Positions 18,184 to 27,701 of a DNA stretch of 64,000 bases are shown here, one piece after another; within the stretch, counting starts at the first letter, position 1, and each line of letters opens with the position of its first letter. Position numbers and translations under genes: made by a program. The stretch is taken from positions 62,001 through 126,000 of the forward strand of contig NZ_JHBV01000005.1 of assembly GCF_000724545.1 (NCBI RefSeq). The letters are read 5' to 3'. The notes beneath the pieces were generated by a model. It had not been told where the DNA came from. It did not search any database and saw only the letters and a program-made list of their open reading frames with translations. Origin of the DNA: Aureispira sp. CCB-QB1 (GTDB lineage Bacteria > Bacteroidota > Bacteroidia > Chitinophagales > Saprospiraceae).

Positions 18184-18936
18184 TTACAATCCTATTCCAC
18201 CATTTCCTGTTCCCATTTTATGCTCTATCTCCTCCTTAAATTCATCCATTGTCTTTTTACTATATGACTCAGGAACAATAAAAGCATCCTCGTCTAAATT
18301 TTCTTTGATAACATCAATAGCGGTAATCTTAATGAGCATTCCCTCTACTCGCATCTCAAACCCTAGAGGAAATCCTTGCATCACTCCCAATGTTTTTTCT
18401 ACTTGCGAAAGGGCGGTAGGGCGTAACTTTTCAGTTAAATAAACAATCAGTTTGTCACTGCTTCCATCCCCCATCTCTAACTCTGCCTTGTAACAAGGGT
18501 ACTTTGCTATCTTTTGTTTTTTGTTTTTAAAGTACTTTACCTCTACATCTTTTGTTGGTGCTTGATTTCTGCCGCCAGCTTCTTTCAATTCTTTTAGAAA
18601 ATCACTGTCTTCATCAATAGATACAGCCGTTTTTTCATAAAAAGTAGGGACATCCATCAACAAGGTAAACAGATTTTCTGTCATATTATTAATCAATTGA
18701 AAACTTGCCATTCCTCCCATAATGGAAATATCCATTTTAGAGTCTTTTCCTTTTAGGTATAAATTAATAAGAGAACTATTGGCAAATTGAGCCGCTTCGG
18801 GCATACCCTCTACCTCAATTTTGTATTTGATAATACCTTCATCAAAATTGGCAGGCTTCTTCTTTTGTGCACTTGCAGATGTAATAATCCCCAAACCAAT
18901 AATCAGTGCTAATAGGAAGTTCATTCTTTGTTTCAT
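18184..18936 (-). CDS. Exported DUF4412-like protein (tandem paralogue 3)
   Basis: A 250-residue exported protein with signal peptide (MNFLLALIIGLGIITSASAQ). It shares its whole plan with the two genes upstream at 19044 and 20161: Q-x-K-x-x-...-G-x-I-x-Y-x-I, a middle K-x-A-x-Y-x-C-Y-K-A region (here KYPCYKAELEMGDG), then LIVYLTEKLRPTALSQ, GFPLGFEMRVEGM and a short C-terminal helix. The single cysteine in this segment is conserved in all three. The family looks like the Bacteroidota exported domain often called DUF4412; function unknown. The three genes read the same way with gaps of about 107 and 400 bases. Confidence 0.75.
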   Translation of the reverse strand: MKQRMNFLLALIIGLGIITSASAQKKKPANFDEGIIKYKIEVEGMPEAAQFANSSLINLYLKGKDSKMDISIMGGMASFQLINNMTENLFTLLMDVPTFYEKTAVSIDEDSDFLKELKEAGGRNQAPTKDVEVKYFKNKKQKIAKYPCYKAELEMGDGSSDKLIVYLTEKLRPTALSQVEKTLGVMQGFPLGFEMRVEGMLIKITAIDVIKENLDEDAFIVPESYSKKTMDEFKEEIEHKMGTGNGGIGL

Positions 18937-19043
18937 ATGTATCTGTTTTGTTTAGTAGGCAAAAATTTATTGTTAGGGGCATTATTATAATATACTGCAT
19001 CGAAGCACAAAAAGTTAGAAAAGTAAGCTATTTTATTAATTTC

Positions 19044-19736
19044 TTAACGATTCTTTTCTATTTCTTGCTTAGCAGCTTTTTCCAAACCATCTACTGTTGT
19101 CAACTCATAGCCCTCTGGTATACTTAAAGAAAAAGCCCCATCACTTGGCGTTCTAGAACTAACTTTATCAGCCATAACACGAACTGTTGTACCTTCATGA
19201 CGCACAATAATCCCAAGTGGAAATCCTTTTATTTCATCTACTAGATAAGTTGCAAAAGGGTCTCCTTTAGGTGTAATCTTATCGGTAATATACAGAATAA
19301 TGTTGGCACCAGATTCTTTATCCTTCATCAAGACTTTCTGACAAGTATAACCTGCAATCGTTTTAGTGTCTTCTGTATGACGCATAGGGTTTTTAGCCGC
19401 CTTTTCCATATCCGCTTTAGCTTCTGCCAACTTATTTTTTTCTAGTTGAAGTGCTTTTTTTTGCCCTAAGACATCCATTAAAGACAATCCTTTTTCTGCC
19501 TTATGATCTACTACTAAACTAACGGTGTTGGTGCCTCCTGCTACTTTTGCAACTGCCTTGGTTTTCTGACCTTTGAAAGCTACTTGCAACGAAGAACCCA
19601 TCGTTAAAAATGCTGCGGCAGGTTCATCACTATCAACACTAATAGAGTAACTAATATAACCATCCGTAAGTGCAGATTGAGCCTGTGCAGAAACAGCCAA
19701 TACCATAATTGTAAATGTCAATACTAAAAGACGCAT
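19044..19736 (-). CDS. Exported DUF4412-like protein (tandem paralogue 2)
   Basis: A 230-residue exported protein from the ATG at 19736 (MRLLVLTFTIMVLAVSAQAQ is the signal peptide; the nine residues of the longer reading before it are charged). It has GYTCQKVLMKDKESGANIILYITDKITPKGDP and GFPLGIIVRHEG, which match the corresponding blocks in the neighbours. The C-terminus has PEGYELTTVDGLEKA, comparable to PEGYTKMTEEDLKN in the gene upstream. The sequence is clearly diverged from its paralogues, so the duplications are old. Function unknown. Confidence 0.75.
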   Translation of the reverse strand: MRLLVLTFTIMVLAVSAQAQSALTDGYISYSISVDSDEPAAAFLTMGSSLQVAFKGQKTKAVAKVAGGTNTVSLVVDHKAEKGLSLMDVLGQKKALQLEKNKLAEAKADMEKAAKNPMRHTEDTKTIAGYTCQKVLMKDKESGANIILYITDKITPKGDPFATYLVDEIKGFPLGIIVRHEGTTVRVMADKVSSRTPSDGAFSLSIPEGYELTTVDGLEKAAKQEIEKNR

Positions 19737-19827
19737 AAATTTTTTATTAGATAAATAGTCCACTTCTTTTTAGTTGCCAGCAAAACATTAAAAGCACCTT
19801 GTGTTAACTAATTTTACTATTACTTAG

Positions 19828-20011
19828 TAGTTCGTTGATTTTTTACTTTTTTACCAAAAAGACAAAAAAGCAAATTTATATTAGTTTGATAATCAAAATT
19901 TTAACACAAAACGCAACGAATGCACAACTTACTGATCATCAACTGCGAAGCACTCATGCAATAAACTAATAAAGTTTAGCTTCGCTGCTACTGCGTGGTT
20001 TCAACGAACTA
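19828..20011. repeat. Palindromic dispersed repeat, family 1 copy C
   Basis: A 184-bp element bounded by perfect 11-bp terminal inverted repeats TAGTTCGTTGA (19828-19838) and TCAACGAACTA (20001-20011). It contains the module TTTTTTACCAAAAAGACAAA, the stem arm TTAGTTTGATAATC (about 19881-19894), and the core GCTGCTACTGCGTGGTT near its right end. It runs in the opposite sense to copies D and E. It lies in the 424-bp gap between two of the tandem paralogues and has no coding potential. Confidence 0.8.
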
Positions 20012-20160
20012 TTGATTACTAAAAGAAGCGGATTAATAATTAGGAATTTATTTAAGAACATTATCATCAGTCATTTACAATAGTACTGTCATTGCAAACA
20101 ACCAACCATTAAATTTGATAACAAAACACCAAAAATTAGTGCTACTAAGAATGCCCCATC

Positions 20161-20868
20161 TTACAGACCTAACGTTCCACCCATATTTTTGAGATCTTCT
20201 TCTGTCATTTTAGTGTAACCTTCAGGAACCTTCGTATTGAAGATTTTTTTAGATAATTTATCCAAGGAAATATTAACTGCTTCAATCTTAAACTTCATTC
20301 CTTCTGCTTCCACTTCCCATGCCAAAGGAAAACCTTTCAAGCCAGAAAACTTCATCATATCCATATCCCCCAGATTGCCTGGTTTAATTTTTTCTGTGAT
20401 ATACACAATAACAGGATTGGGTGAACCTTCTACGGTCATTTTAGCCTCTTGGCATTTATACCCTGCAATTTTTTTATACGTTTTGGTATACTCTACCTGT
20501 GGTGGCTTTTGGTTGACGTTTTTAGATTCTTCAGCCGTTTTTTCCATAGACTCGTTGTTCATTTCCATAAACTTCTTTTGTCCCATCATATCCATCAACA
20601 ACAAACCTTTTTTATCCTTATTGTCAAAACGACCATCTATTTTTATCATTCCGCTCATTACATCTCCAACAACTTTGGCATTATTAGGAGTAAAAAACAG
20701 ATCTATAGTAGATCCAGTTAATGCCGCTGCCATTCCACCTTCGGCAGTAATTGTATATTTTACATGTGCCTCATCAACTGTTTTCGATTTCTTTTTCTGT
20801 GCAAATGTTGGTGCTGATATGGCGACCAATAAGAGGCTAAATGTAAAAAGTTTTAATACTGATTTCAT
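20161..20868 (-). CDS. Exported DUF4412-like protein (tandem paralogue 1)
   Basis: A 235-residue exported protein with a standard signal peptide (MKSVLKLFTFSLLLVAISAPTFAQ). Blocks shared with the two downstream genes are VDEAHVKYTITAEGG, GYKCQEAKM, PVIVYITEKIKPGNLG, LKGFPLAWEVEAEGMKFKIEAV and PEGYTKMTEEDLKNMGG. No catalytic motif is visible. The lysine-rich stretch right after the signal (KKKSKTVDE) also occurs in paralogue 3 (KKKPANFDE). Function unknown; a lipid- or envelope-related role would be pure guesswork. Confidence 0.75.
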   Translation of the reverse strand: MKSVLKLFTFSLLLVAISAPTFAQKKKSKTVDEAHVKYTITAEGGMAAALTGSTIDLFFTPNNAKVVGDVMSGMIKIDGRFDNKDKKGLLLMDMMGQKKFMEMNNESMEKTAEESKNVNQKPPQVEYTKTYKKIAGYKCQEAKMTVEGSPNPVIVYITEKIKPGNLGDMDMMKFSGLKGFPLAWEVEAEGMKFKIEAVNISLDKLSKKIFNTKVPEGYTKMTEEDLKNMGGTLGL

Positions 20869-21033
20869 TGTATTGTATTTTTAAAAGATTAGTAAGTAGG
20901 TGATTATGCTTTTCCATCTAAGCAACGCTCTAATTCACGAATAGTTTCAGATCTTATTGCTTTAATTCTTATTATACAAAAGGAATACCACAAATGTTTT
21001 CTTACCTGTTTTTTCAATTCTATTAAGATATTA

Positions 21034-21186
21034 ATCCTCCGTTAATTAGTTTGCTTTGTTACACCTTCGGTCGTGAGCTCGCTATGCTCGGTTCGCTCAT
21101 GACCTTGGGCTTTTGTGCTATTAGCACAAGCCTACTCGGCAAGTTTAGTTACCTGCGGTGCTACTGCGTGGTTCCACGGAGTAATT
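21034..21186. repeat. Palindromic dispersed repeat, family 1 variant copy
   Basis: An element of about 150 bp with ends CTCCG (21037-21041) and CGGAG (21177-21181) instead of TAGTTCGTTGA. It shares the inner modules with the other copies: TTGCTTTGTTAC and the TAGCACAA and GACCTTGGGC modules of copy A (some inverted), and GGTGCTACTGCGTGGTT as in copy C. An inner palindrome is GCTATTAGC (21117-21125). It fills most of the 372-bp gap upstream of the NTF2-like gene; I see nothing else in that gap. Confidence 0.5.
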
Positions 21187-21240
21187 AATAGCTTTTTTAA
21201 AAGAATAGCACTATAAGATAGGATACCCTCTAAGACCTGT

Positions 21241-22176
21241 TTATTTTTTCTTTTTTCTTCGAGCCGCACGTTGTTCTTTTTTAGATTTTGGTAAACCTCC
21301 CATAGCAACTAGCTTTTTGAAATCTTTTACCAAGTCATTGGGCACCATGATAGCTAAATCATAATGTTTGATTTTCCAAACACCATCTTTTTTTACCAAA
21401 ACCCCTGATCCACGACAAGTTCCCATTTGAGTATCGAGCATTTCCTCAAACCAAGCTGTTTTTTGATTGTTACTAAAATAAATTTCACGCTTAGAAGCAG
21501 TAAATGCCCAAGCAGTATCGCGCTCAAAGGCAAACTTCGACCACTCTCTCAATTCGTCTCTCAACCAACGTTCCGAGGCATCTGTCCCTAAGTAAATGCC
21601 ATCTTCTGTCATTGCTCCAAAGAAAGCATCGGCATCCGCTGTCGCTGAAGCTTCGTGCCAATGGTTCAAGACGTTCTCAACCATCCCCTTGTTCTCCACA
21701 ACCGTTTCTTCTCTGATACAATTTTCTTTTCGACGCGTATCTGTGATGTTTGTAATTAGCCAAGTTCCTTTTTCAGATTTCCCTAAGGTAAATACATTGA
21801 CTCCACAATGACTCAACTGATTCGTTGCCCCTGTAAACATCGTATATTCAGTCCATACAATTGCCAAATTATCATCTTGACTAATATCATAGTTCCATAA
21901 ACGCTCATCATAAACGTATTTTTTGGCAATTACACGCTTCATAAATGTCAAAAAAGAAGCTTTAGGCACCGCTTGAATTTTGGGAGTGCCGTTTTGAGTT
22001 AGTGTTGTAAAAAGCACGCATTGATCGTGCATCAATTGATCTAATGCTGTCGTGTCTTTAGCCTCCATGGCAACAAAAAAATTATCTATTACTTTTCTAA
22101 TTTCTCCCTTCGATTGAGCCTGAATAGCATTACTCCAAAGAGCAATCAACAATGTAAAAATTAAATTATATTTCAT
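21241..22176 (-). CDS. Exported protein with two NTF2/SnoaL-like domains
   Basis: A 311-residue exported protein from the ATG at 22176 (signal MKYNLIFTLLIALWSNAIQAQ). Residues about 25-160 and 170-290 each have the cone-shaped NTF2-like pattern: helix (IRKVIDNFFVAMEAKDTTALDQLMHD; VENVLNHWHEASATADADAFFGAM), then beta strands ending in KGTWLITNITD and DGVWKIKHYDLA. The second copy (YLGTDASERWLRDELREW) is typical of SnoaL_3. The tail is strongly basic (KKEQRAARRKKKK). Fold known, function not. Tandem duplication of the domain is plain. Confidence 0.8.
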   Translation of the reverse strand: MKYNLIFTLLIALWSNAIQAQSKGEIRKVIDNFFVAMEAKDTTALDQLMHDQCVLFTTLTQNGTPKIQAVPKASFLTFMKRVIAKKYVYDERLWNYDISQDDNLAIVWTEYTMFTGATNQLSHCGVNVFTLGKSEKGTWLITNITDTRRKENCIREETVVENKGMVENVLNHWHEASATADADAFFGAMTEDGIYLGTDASERWLRDELREWSKFAFERDTAWAFTASKREIYFSNNQKTAWFEEMLDTQMGTCRGSGVLVKKDGVWKIKHYDLAIMVPNDLVKDFKKLVAMGGLPKSKKEQRAARRKKKK

Positions 22177-22472
22177 ACTATTTATTAATATTTTAATACT
22201 CAACAAAATGACCTAAGCAGTCGGCGTTGTTCTAATAAAACTACTAGATCAATATAATCCTAAGATAATTTTTTTTGTTAAAAAAATAAGTCGTAACTCA
22301 TATTCATCTTCTATAAACAAAGAGATATACGACTTACGACTTAAAAGCAACGACGAAAACAACTGTTTAAGCAAGCACTCAAAATGATTCGTAAACATTT
22401 TGTCTGTCTTTTGAGTTTAGCTCAATCAAAATCCAATGCAAAATATAATTTAAACAAATTCTGCTTCCTGAC

Positions 22473-23216
22473 TTATAGCTTCCGCATATTAATTAACTCC
22501 ATAAACAACGTTTTTTTACGCCTAGACACTTCTACTTCTGAGCCATCCCCCATTCTAATTTTATTCTTCGTTTTCATAAACTGTTGAATATGACTAAGAT
22601 TAATTAAGTGCGATTGGTGTACTCTAAAAAAACCTTCGGAAGCCAATAGTTCCTCAAACTCTTTCAAAGTTTTGGGAGCGACAATTTTTTTGCCAGTAGC
22701 TAGATAAATAATGGTATAATTACTACTTGCCTCACAACGAATAATTTCAGAAATGCGCACAAAATGAAATTCATCTACAGAAGGAATCGCAATTTTATCA
22801 AACTTGTTTTCCTTATACAATTCAAACATACTATCGACGCTCTGTGCAGAATTTTCATTACTCGACTGTTGCACCTTGCCTACGGCATCAATTAACTCCA
22901 AAGGATCAATTGGTTTCAGCAAATAGTCAATAGCAGAATATTTAAAAGCCTTGAGGGCATATTCATCATAAGCTGTTGTAAACACCAAATTAAAATTAAT
23001 TTTTGGCAAACGTTTGAGCAAGTCAAAACCTGTTCCATCATTCATTTTGATGTCTAAAAACACCAAATCTACCTTTTTGCTAGCAATTAATTTTAGTCCC
23101 TCTTCTACGCCGTCTGCTGTCCCTACTACATTAACGTCAGGACAATGCATTTGCAAAAATTTCATCAGCGTTATTTGAGCTGCTTGCTCATCATCTATAA
23201 TTACCGTGTCAATCAT
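22473..23216 (-). CDS. LytTR-family response regulator
   Basis: A 247-residue response regulator. The receiver domain (1-120) has the acid pair D8-D9, phosphoacceptor D55 in VFLDIKMND, the T in VFTTAYDEYA and the lysine in DYLLKPI. The DNA-binding part (about 140-245) is a LytTR domain with EFHFVRISEIIRCEASSNYTIIYLATGKK and FFRVHQSHLINLSHIQQF. It lies 9 bases after the histidine kinase gene on the same strand and is surely its partner. It is expected to bind DNA as a dimer; target genes unknown. Confidence 0.93.
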   Translation of the reverse strand: MIDTVIIDDEQAAQITLMKFLQMHCPDVNVVGTADGVEEGLKLIASKKVDLVFLDIKMNDGTGFDLLKRLPKINFNLVFTTAYDEYALKAFKYSAIDYLLKPIDPLELIDAVGKVQQSSNENSAQSVDSMFELYKENKFDKIAIPSVDEFHFVRISEIIRCEASSNYTIIYLATGKKIVAPKTLKEFEELLASEGFFRVHQSHLINLSHIQQFMKTKNKIRMGDGSEVEVSRRKKTLFMELINMRKL

Positions 23217-23225
23217 GTTGTTTTA

Positions 23226-25190
23226 TTAAGCTTTAAATTTGATTGGCAACAACAACTCAACCTGTGTTCCTGTTGCGTTTCCTTCTGCATCTTTTAAATC
23301 AAGTACTTTTATAAAAGGACCTGTTATCTTTTCTTTTATCGTTAAATAACGCAAGCGTTGTTCTGTAATCTTAATCCCCAAAGACTCCTGCCCTTCTTCC
23401 GTTTTAAAAGCCGCAGCAGCCACTCTGCCGATGCCATTGTCTTTGATGGTGCATTTGATCATAGTATTATTATAATCTTCAAACTTAATCAACAAAGTTC
23501 CTTTTTCGGACTTACGCAATAAGCCATGGATAATTGCATTCTCAATAAAAGGCTGAATGACCAATGGTGGAATCATCACAAAATGAGCATCTTCAATTCC
23601 TTCCTCATCTAGCTCATAATCGAAGGCTTCTTTAAAACGACGTTGTTCCAACTCAATATAGTTGTCTAGAAATTCAATTTCCTGACGCAATGGGATATAA
23701 GCCTGTCTAGAGTTTTGCAAAATGCGGCGCATCAAGCGAGAAAATTTAGCCAAATAAATACTCGCTTCTGCATTGTTGTCTGTTGCAATCAAACTTTGGA
23801 TAGAGTTCAAAGAATTGAACATAAAGTGAGGGTTCATTTGCGAACGCAATGCCCGTTGTTCTAATTCTGTTTCTCGTATCTGTGTTTTTAATTTGTCTTG
23901 TCGAAACACCAACAAACCAATGGTTATAATAAGTAGCAAACCACTAATCAATGCTACAATGATATAACGATTTTGCGTGTTCTCTAACTCTTGATTTCGA
24001 CGACTCTCTTCATTTAACTTGACAATCAATTCATTCTTTTCTTCCAACTCTGCATTTTCTCGTTCCAACTCCCTCGTCTTATGTTTGATTTGAATTTCTG
24101 CTATTTCTCTGTTCTTGTCTTGATTAAAAATAGAATCTTTTACAACATGATATTTTCTATAGTAATCCATGGCTTCTTTGTGTCGTCCACTACCTCTATA
24201 AACATCTGACAAGCTTTGATAAACATCTTTGGTCAATACCATTGCCCTTGCATTTCGAGCAATCGGCATTGCTTTTAACAAATACCCTTCTGCCTTTTTG
24301 TATTGCCCCCGATCCAATTCTACTTTTGCCATTCCTTGCAATACTTGCGCAATACCAATAACATCATTCAGTTCTGTATAGCCTTCCTCTGCTTTTTTGA
24401 AATAAGCAATGGCTTGATCGTTGAATTGTTCAGAATTGGACAATAAGCCTAAAGCATAATTTCCATAAGCAACACCTCTAGTATTCGACATCTTCTTGCT
24501 TAGTTCCAACCCTGCCTTCATCAAGTCATTGGCTTGTGTCCAAGCATCCTTTTGCATATAAATTAGCCCTTGCTCTGTATAAATCAAAGCAGCTAAATTT
24601 TTATCTTTTTCTTTTCCCAGATAAGTAGAAGCCTTGTTATAATAGAGTACGGCTTTGTTCGTATCTTGCAAGTTGGCATAGGACTTACCGATATGGTAAT
24701 AGCCCAATGCCAAGCTTTTTTTATTGCTTACTTGTTTTGCTATATTAATGGACTTAATGCTATACTCAATGGCTTTGTAAGCATAACCTTTAACGCTGTA
24801 AATTAAACTCAACCTTGCGTAAGCCATTGCCTTCAAAATTGGACGATTCAAATAATCAGCGATTTGAATGGCTTCCGTTACCTTCTTGATCGCCAGCTCA
24901 TATTGACCAAAACCAAAACTCAACAAACCTTGATCATTCAGTACATTTCCCATCCCTATTGAAAGGGAATCCTTTTGTGCCAACTGGTAGGCTTCTTCGC
25001 AATAGCGCTTGGCACGTTTAACATCTCTATTATAATAAATAGTGGTCAACTGATTATAAGCAGCAATCCGCTTCACTCGATCTACCTCCTTATTCAAGGC
25101 CTGTTCTTTAAGCTCCTTGATTAGAGAAGAAGATTGCCCAACACTCCACTGAGTTCCTAGTAATAAAATTATACAAAAAAGATAGTTCAT
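23226..25190 (-). CDS. TPR-containing LytS-like sensor histidine kinase
   Basis: A 654-residue membrane sensor. A signal peptide (1-18) leads to a periplasmic region with about eight tetratricopeptide repeats (30-350, for example ALGYYHIGKSYANLQDTNKAVLYYNKA). A coiled coil (355-405) and one membrane segment (409-429) follow. The His_kinase domain (PF06580 type) has the phosphoacceptor H455 in RSQMNPHFMFNSLNSIQSL. The ATPase part has the N box VIQPFIENAIIHGLL and the G box CTIKDNGIGR. This is the usual Bacteroidota design; the signal it reads is unknown. It is followed after 9 bases by its LytTR regulator, and it begins 3 bases after the membrane protein gene at 25194. Confidence 0.93.
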   Translation of the reverse strand: MNYLFCIILLLGTQWSVGQSSSLIKELKEQALNKEVDRVKRIAAYNQLTTIYYNRDVKRAKRYCEEAYQLAQKDSLSIGMGNVLNDQGLLSFGFGQYELAIKKVTEAIQIADYLNRPILKAMAYARLSLIYSVKGYAYKAIEYSIKSINIAKQVSNKKSLALGYYHIGKSYANLQDTNKAVLYYNKASTYLGKEKDKNLAALIYTEQGLIYMQKDAWTQANDLMKAGLELSKKMSNTRGVAYGNYALGLLSNSEQFNDQAIAYFKKAEEGYTELNDVIGIAQVLQGMAKVELDRGQYKKAEGYLLKAMPIARNARAMVLTKDVYQSLSDVYRGSGRHKEAMDYYRKYHVVKDSIFNQDKNREIAEIQIKHKTRELERENAELEEKNELIVKLNEESRRNQELENTQNRYIIVALISGLLLIITIGLLVFRQDKLKTQIRETELEQRALRSQMNPHFMFNSLNSIQSLIATDNNAEASIYLAKFSRLMRRILQNSRQAYIPLRQEIEFLDNYIELEQRRFKEAFDYELDEEGIEDAHFVMIPPLVIQPFIENAIIHGLLRKSEKGTLLIKFEDYNNTMIKCTIKDNGIGRVAAAAFKTEEGQESLGIKITEQRLRYLTIKEKITGPFIKVLDLKDAEGNATGTQVELLLPIKFKA

Positions 25191-25193
25191 TGA

Positions 25194-25712
25194 TTAAGAT
25201 TCTGTTCGCTGATTTTTGCTATAATAACACAGCCAACCTGTCGTTACAACTATAGTAAACAATAAATAAAGAGCGCTTAATGCGATTCCTTCAATTTCAA
25301 AATTAGTAATTAATAAGCTGCCTATTAAAAATACTGCGCCTAAAAAAATAATTCGAGGAATAAGTATTAATAGAGTAACAAAAAAAATTACCACAAAACT
25401 TGATAGCCACCATACGACGATATTACCAACCCACTGTATCCATTCCGCTTTCGTTTTAACCTTAAGAAAAGCTTGTGCGCTATCTAGTATTAATAGCAAC
25501 AACACCCAAGTACCTGCTTGTATAAAAGCAATATAACTCTCTGAAGTTAAAACACGCATAAGGTCATTTCTACTGCTTACTAGTGAAGTAGTACTAGTAT
25601 ACAAAACAATAGTCAATGCAATATTTAAAAAGCCAACTACAAACAAATAAAAAGGATAGTTGAATTTTGGTTTGACCTCTGCAATCCCGTTATCCAGTAA
25701 TTCATCTTCCAT
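25194..25712 (-). CDS. Five-helix membrane protein in the kinase operon
   Basis: A 172-residue protein made almost wholly of five hydrophobic helices (about 20-43, 56-77, 88-118, 122-140, 143-165) with short loops. The N-terminus is acidic (MEDELLDNGIAEV). No family is recognised. Its stop codon is 3 bases before the kinase start and its start is 24 bases after the stop of the exported protein gene, so it is almost certainly co-transcribed with the two-component pair. A role as a signal input partner of the kinase is a guess from position. Confidence 0.75.
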   Translation of the reverse strand: MEDELLDNGIAEVKPKFNYPFYLFVVGFLNIALTIVLYTSTTSLVSSRNDLMRVLTSESYIAFIQAGTWVLLLLILDSAQAFLKVKTKAEWIQWVGNIVVWWLSSFVVIFFVTLLILIPRIIFLGAVFLIGSLLITNFEIEGIALSALYLLFTIVVTTGWLCYYSKNQRTES

Positions 25713-25736
25713 CTCTCAACAAGCTATTTTCAGTGT

Positions 25737-26783
25737 TTACTTTCCTTTCTTAAGCGCTACCTCTTGCCGAATAAATCGTCCACTAGGCTGTAAAATATAG
25801 TAAATTCGTTGTTTCTCATTTCCTTTTTTGTAATACTCTTGTTCTGTAAGATCCGTTCCATATTCAATTACAGAACGACTTGAACGCATTTCTATCGTAG
25901 AATCAACCAAAAAATGACTGGTCATTTTTTCTCGCCACTGCTGTCCATTGTATTCCAAATCAAGATTTTTTCCAACCTTACAAGCATCCAACAAATGTCC
26001 TGCATAATCATATGTCAATAGAAAGGTAACATCGTAATGATCCCATCCTGTATCTTCTTCAAAATTGACTAAAAGCCCAACATAGGTAGACATTCTGTAA
26101 ACACAACATAAAGCCGTATAGTGCATCTCGTGGGGCTTATAATTTTGTGGTTTTATAGCCAAATAATTAAAACTCCCTTCTGGTTTTAGTTGGATAGGAT
26201 TCATAATGTAACGCTTTGCCAAACGATAAGGAATTATTTTTTTATAATCCTCTTTAGCAGATTTTTTAGTTCCGTTCTTCCAACGAAATCCTTTCTGTTG
26301 AATTCCTTCGTGTACCACAAAAGGCAAGGCTGGTTCCAAATCAAAATAATTCAAAAACTCTTGAAAGCGTCGAATGTTGTCAAAACGATAAGGAATTAAT
26401 TGTCCGATAGGTGCCTCAATTGCTGTTAGATCAAAGGTATAACGACGATTTTTGAGGATATTTTCCCAAGTTCCATCTATCGTTTGCCAATCGGCACTAT
26501 AAGTTCCGACAAAAATAGAAGGATTTTGATTGTCGATTCGATCTACTTCTCTCAATACGATTGTATTTCCCTCTCTCAACTCCCCCTCTATAGCTACACT
26601 CTTGCGGTATTTATCATAAAAATAAGCTCCTGTCACGTTTACACCCGACTGTTTTAATTCCATAGTAATGGAATATTCTTTGTTTACAGAACCTTTAAAA
26701 AAATGATATAAGGTATCTGATTTTTGTCCATAAACACCAAACGTTATCAAGAGCAATAACAGTAAATGCAATAATTTCCTCAT
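25737..26783 (-). CDS. Exported protein of unknown function, first gene of the kinase operon
   Basis: A 348-residue protein with a signal peptide (KLLHLLLLLLITFGVYGQ). The N-terminal half is strand-rich with repeats of the kind ITMELKQSGVNVTGAYFY and GNTIVLREVD, which resembles small lipocalin-like or DUF-type exported domains; the C-terminal half contains a conserved-looking YDYAGHLLDACKVGKN stretch. I cannot name the family. It is the first gene of the four-gene run 26783 to 22473 with gaps of 24, 3 and 9 bases. Confidence 0.7.
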   Translation of the reverse strand: MRKLLHLLLLLLITFGVYGQKSDTLYHFFKGSVNKEYSITMELKQSGVNVTGAYFYDKYRKSVAIEGELREGNTIVLREVDRIDNQNPSIFVGTYSADWQTIDGTWENILKNRRYTFDLTAIEAPIGQLIPYRFDNIRRFQEFLNYFDLEPALPFVVHEGIQQKGFRWKNGTKKSAKEDYKKIIPYRLAKRYIMNPIQLKPEGSFNYLAIKPQNYKPHEMHYTALCCVYRMSTYVGLLVNFEEDTGWDHYDVTFLLTYDYAGHLLDACKVGKNLDLEYNGQQWREKMTSHFLVDSTIEMRSSRSVIEYGTDLTEQEYYKKGNEKQRIYYILQPSGRFIRQEVALKKGK

Positions 26784-26958
26784 GCTGCTACAATCGTCTA
26801 AAACTAAGAATGCGTCTAAGGTAAGATATTTAAAAGAGAAATAGAAAAGGAATGTAATCTAAGAATTACTAAACGAGTATTTGGCATTTGTTTCGATTAT
26901 TTGGAGGGTTAGGTAGCATTCTTTGCTAAAATTTAGCTAAGTTAGAAGCCTATTTTTA

Positions 26959-27573
26959 TTAAAATTTTACTCCCAATAGCAGTAAAAAATTAACAATAGA
27001 TGGCTGTGTTCTTCCTTCATGTCCCCCCGTAAAATATCGAAACATTGTTCCCAAAGAAAGATAACCTACACGATACTTTAATTCCATATTGGCTTGTGCT
27101 CCCCAATAAGATAGATCAGTGGTATAAATACTTGGACCAAGATTCAGATTCACTTCTACACCGCTTTTCTCTCCCGTTCTAAATAAACTACAAAATCCAG
27201 CTGCTCCAATATCGACGTACCAACCACCATTGGCAACATCAACTCCTGCGCCCAACCATGTCGCTTGAAATCCTAATTGATAACGTGTATGTCCAGTATA
27301 ATACCATTTATTTCCAAATCGTCCACTAAAAGCATGAGCACTCTTCCAACTAGCCGGTTCTGTTTTTATAGAGTGAGACTTAAAAGCAATGGAGCGTTCT
27401 TCATAAACCAAAGACATTCCTACCCCCAAATCTACCCAAAAACCATTCTTAAAAACTCTATCTTCAGGAAGCTTTTCCAGCTCCCAAACTGGTTCATCAT
27501 CCAATTCACTTTGCGCACAAATATTATTTCCCCAAAAAAAGAGACAAATGATGAACAATATACATTTTGTCAT
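26959..27573 (-). CDS. Predicted small outer-membrane beta-barrel protein
   Basis: A 204-residue exported protein with signal peptide (CILFIICLFFWGNNICAQ). The mature region alternates polar and aromatic residues in 8-10 residue strands (GFWVDLGVGMSLVY, TRYQLGFQATWLGAG, GWYVDIGAAG, VEVNLNLGP) and ends in aromatic residue F (LLLLGVKF), as outer-membrane barrels do. No family name is assigned. It stands alone and reads away from the histone-deacetylase-like gene. Confidence 0.7.
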   Translation of the reverse strand: MTKCILFIICLFFWGNNICAQSELDDEPVWELEKLPEDRVFKNGFWVDLGVGMSLVYEERSIAFKSHSIKTEPASWKSAHAFSGRFGNKWYYTGHTRYQLGFQATWLGAGVDVANGGWYVDIGAAGFCSLFRTGEKSGVEVNLNLGPSIYTTDLSYWGAQANMELKYRVGYLSLGTMFRYFTGGHEGRTQPSIVNFLLLLGVKF

Positions 27574-27701
27574 GTTTTTCTATTTACTAGAGTTATGCAA
27601 TTTTTAGAAATTTTATTTCCATAAAAAGAAAATAATCCTAAAAAGATAAGAACAAAAAAACTATTTATCCGTTTTTTCTCTGTAAAAATCCTTCAAAATC
27701 A

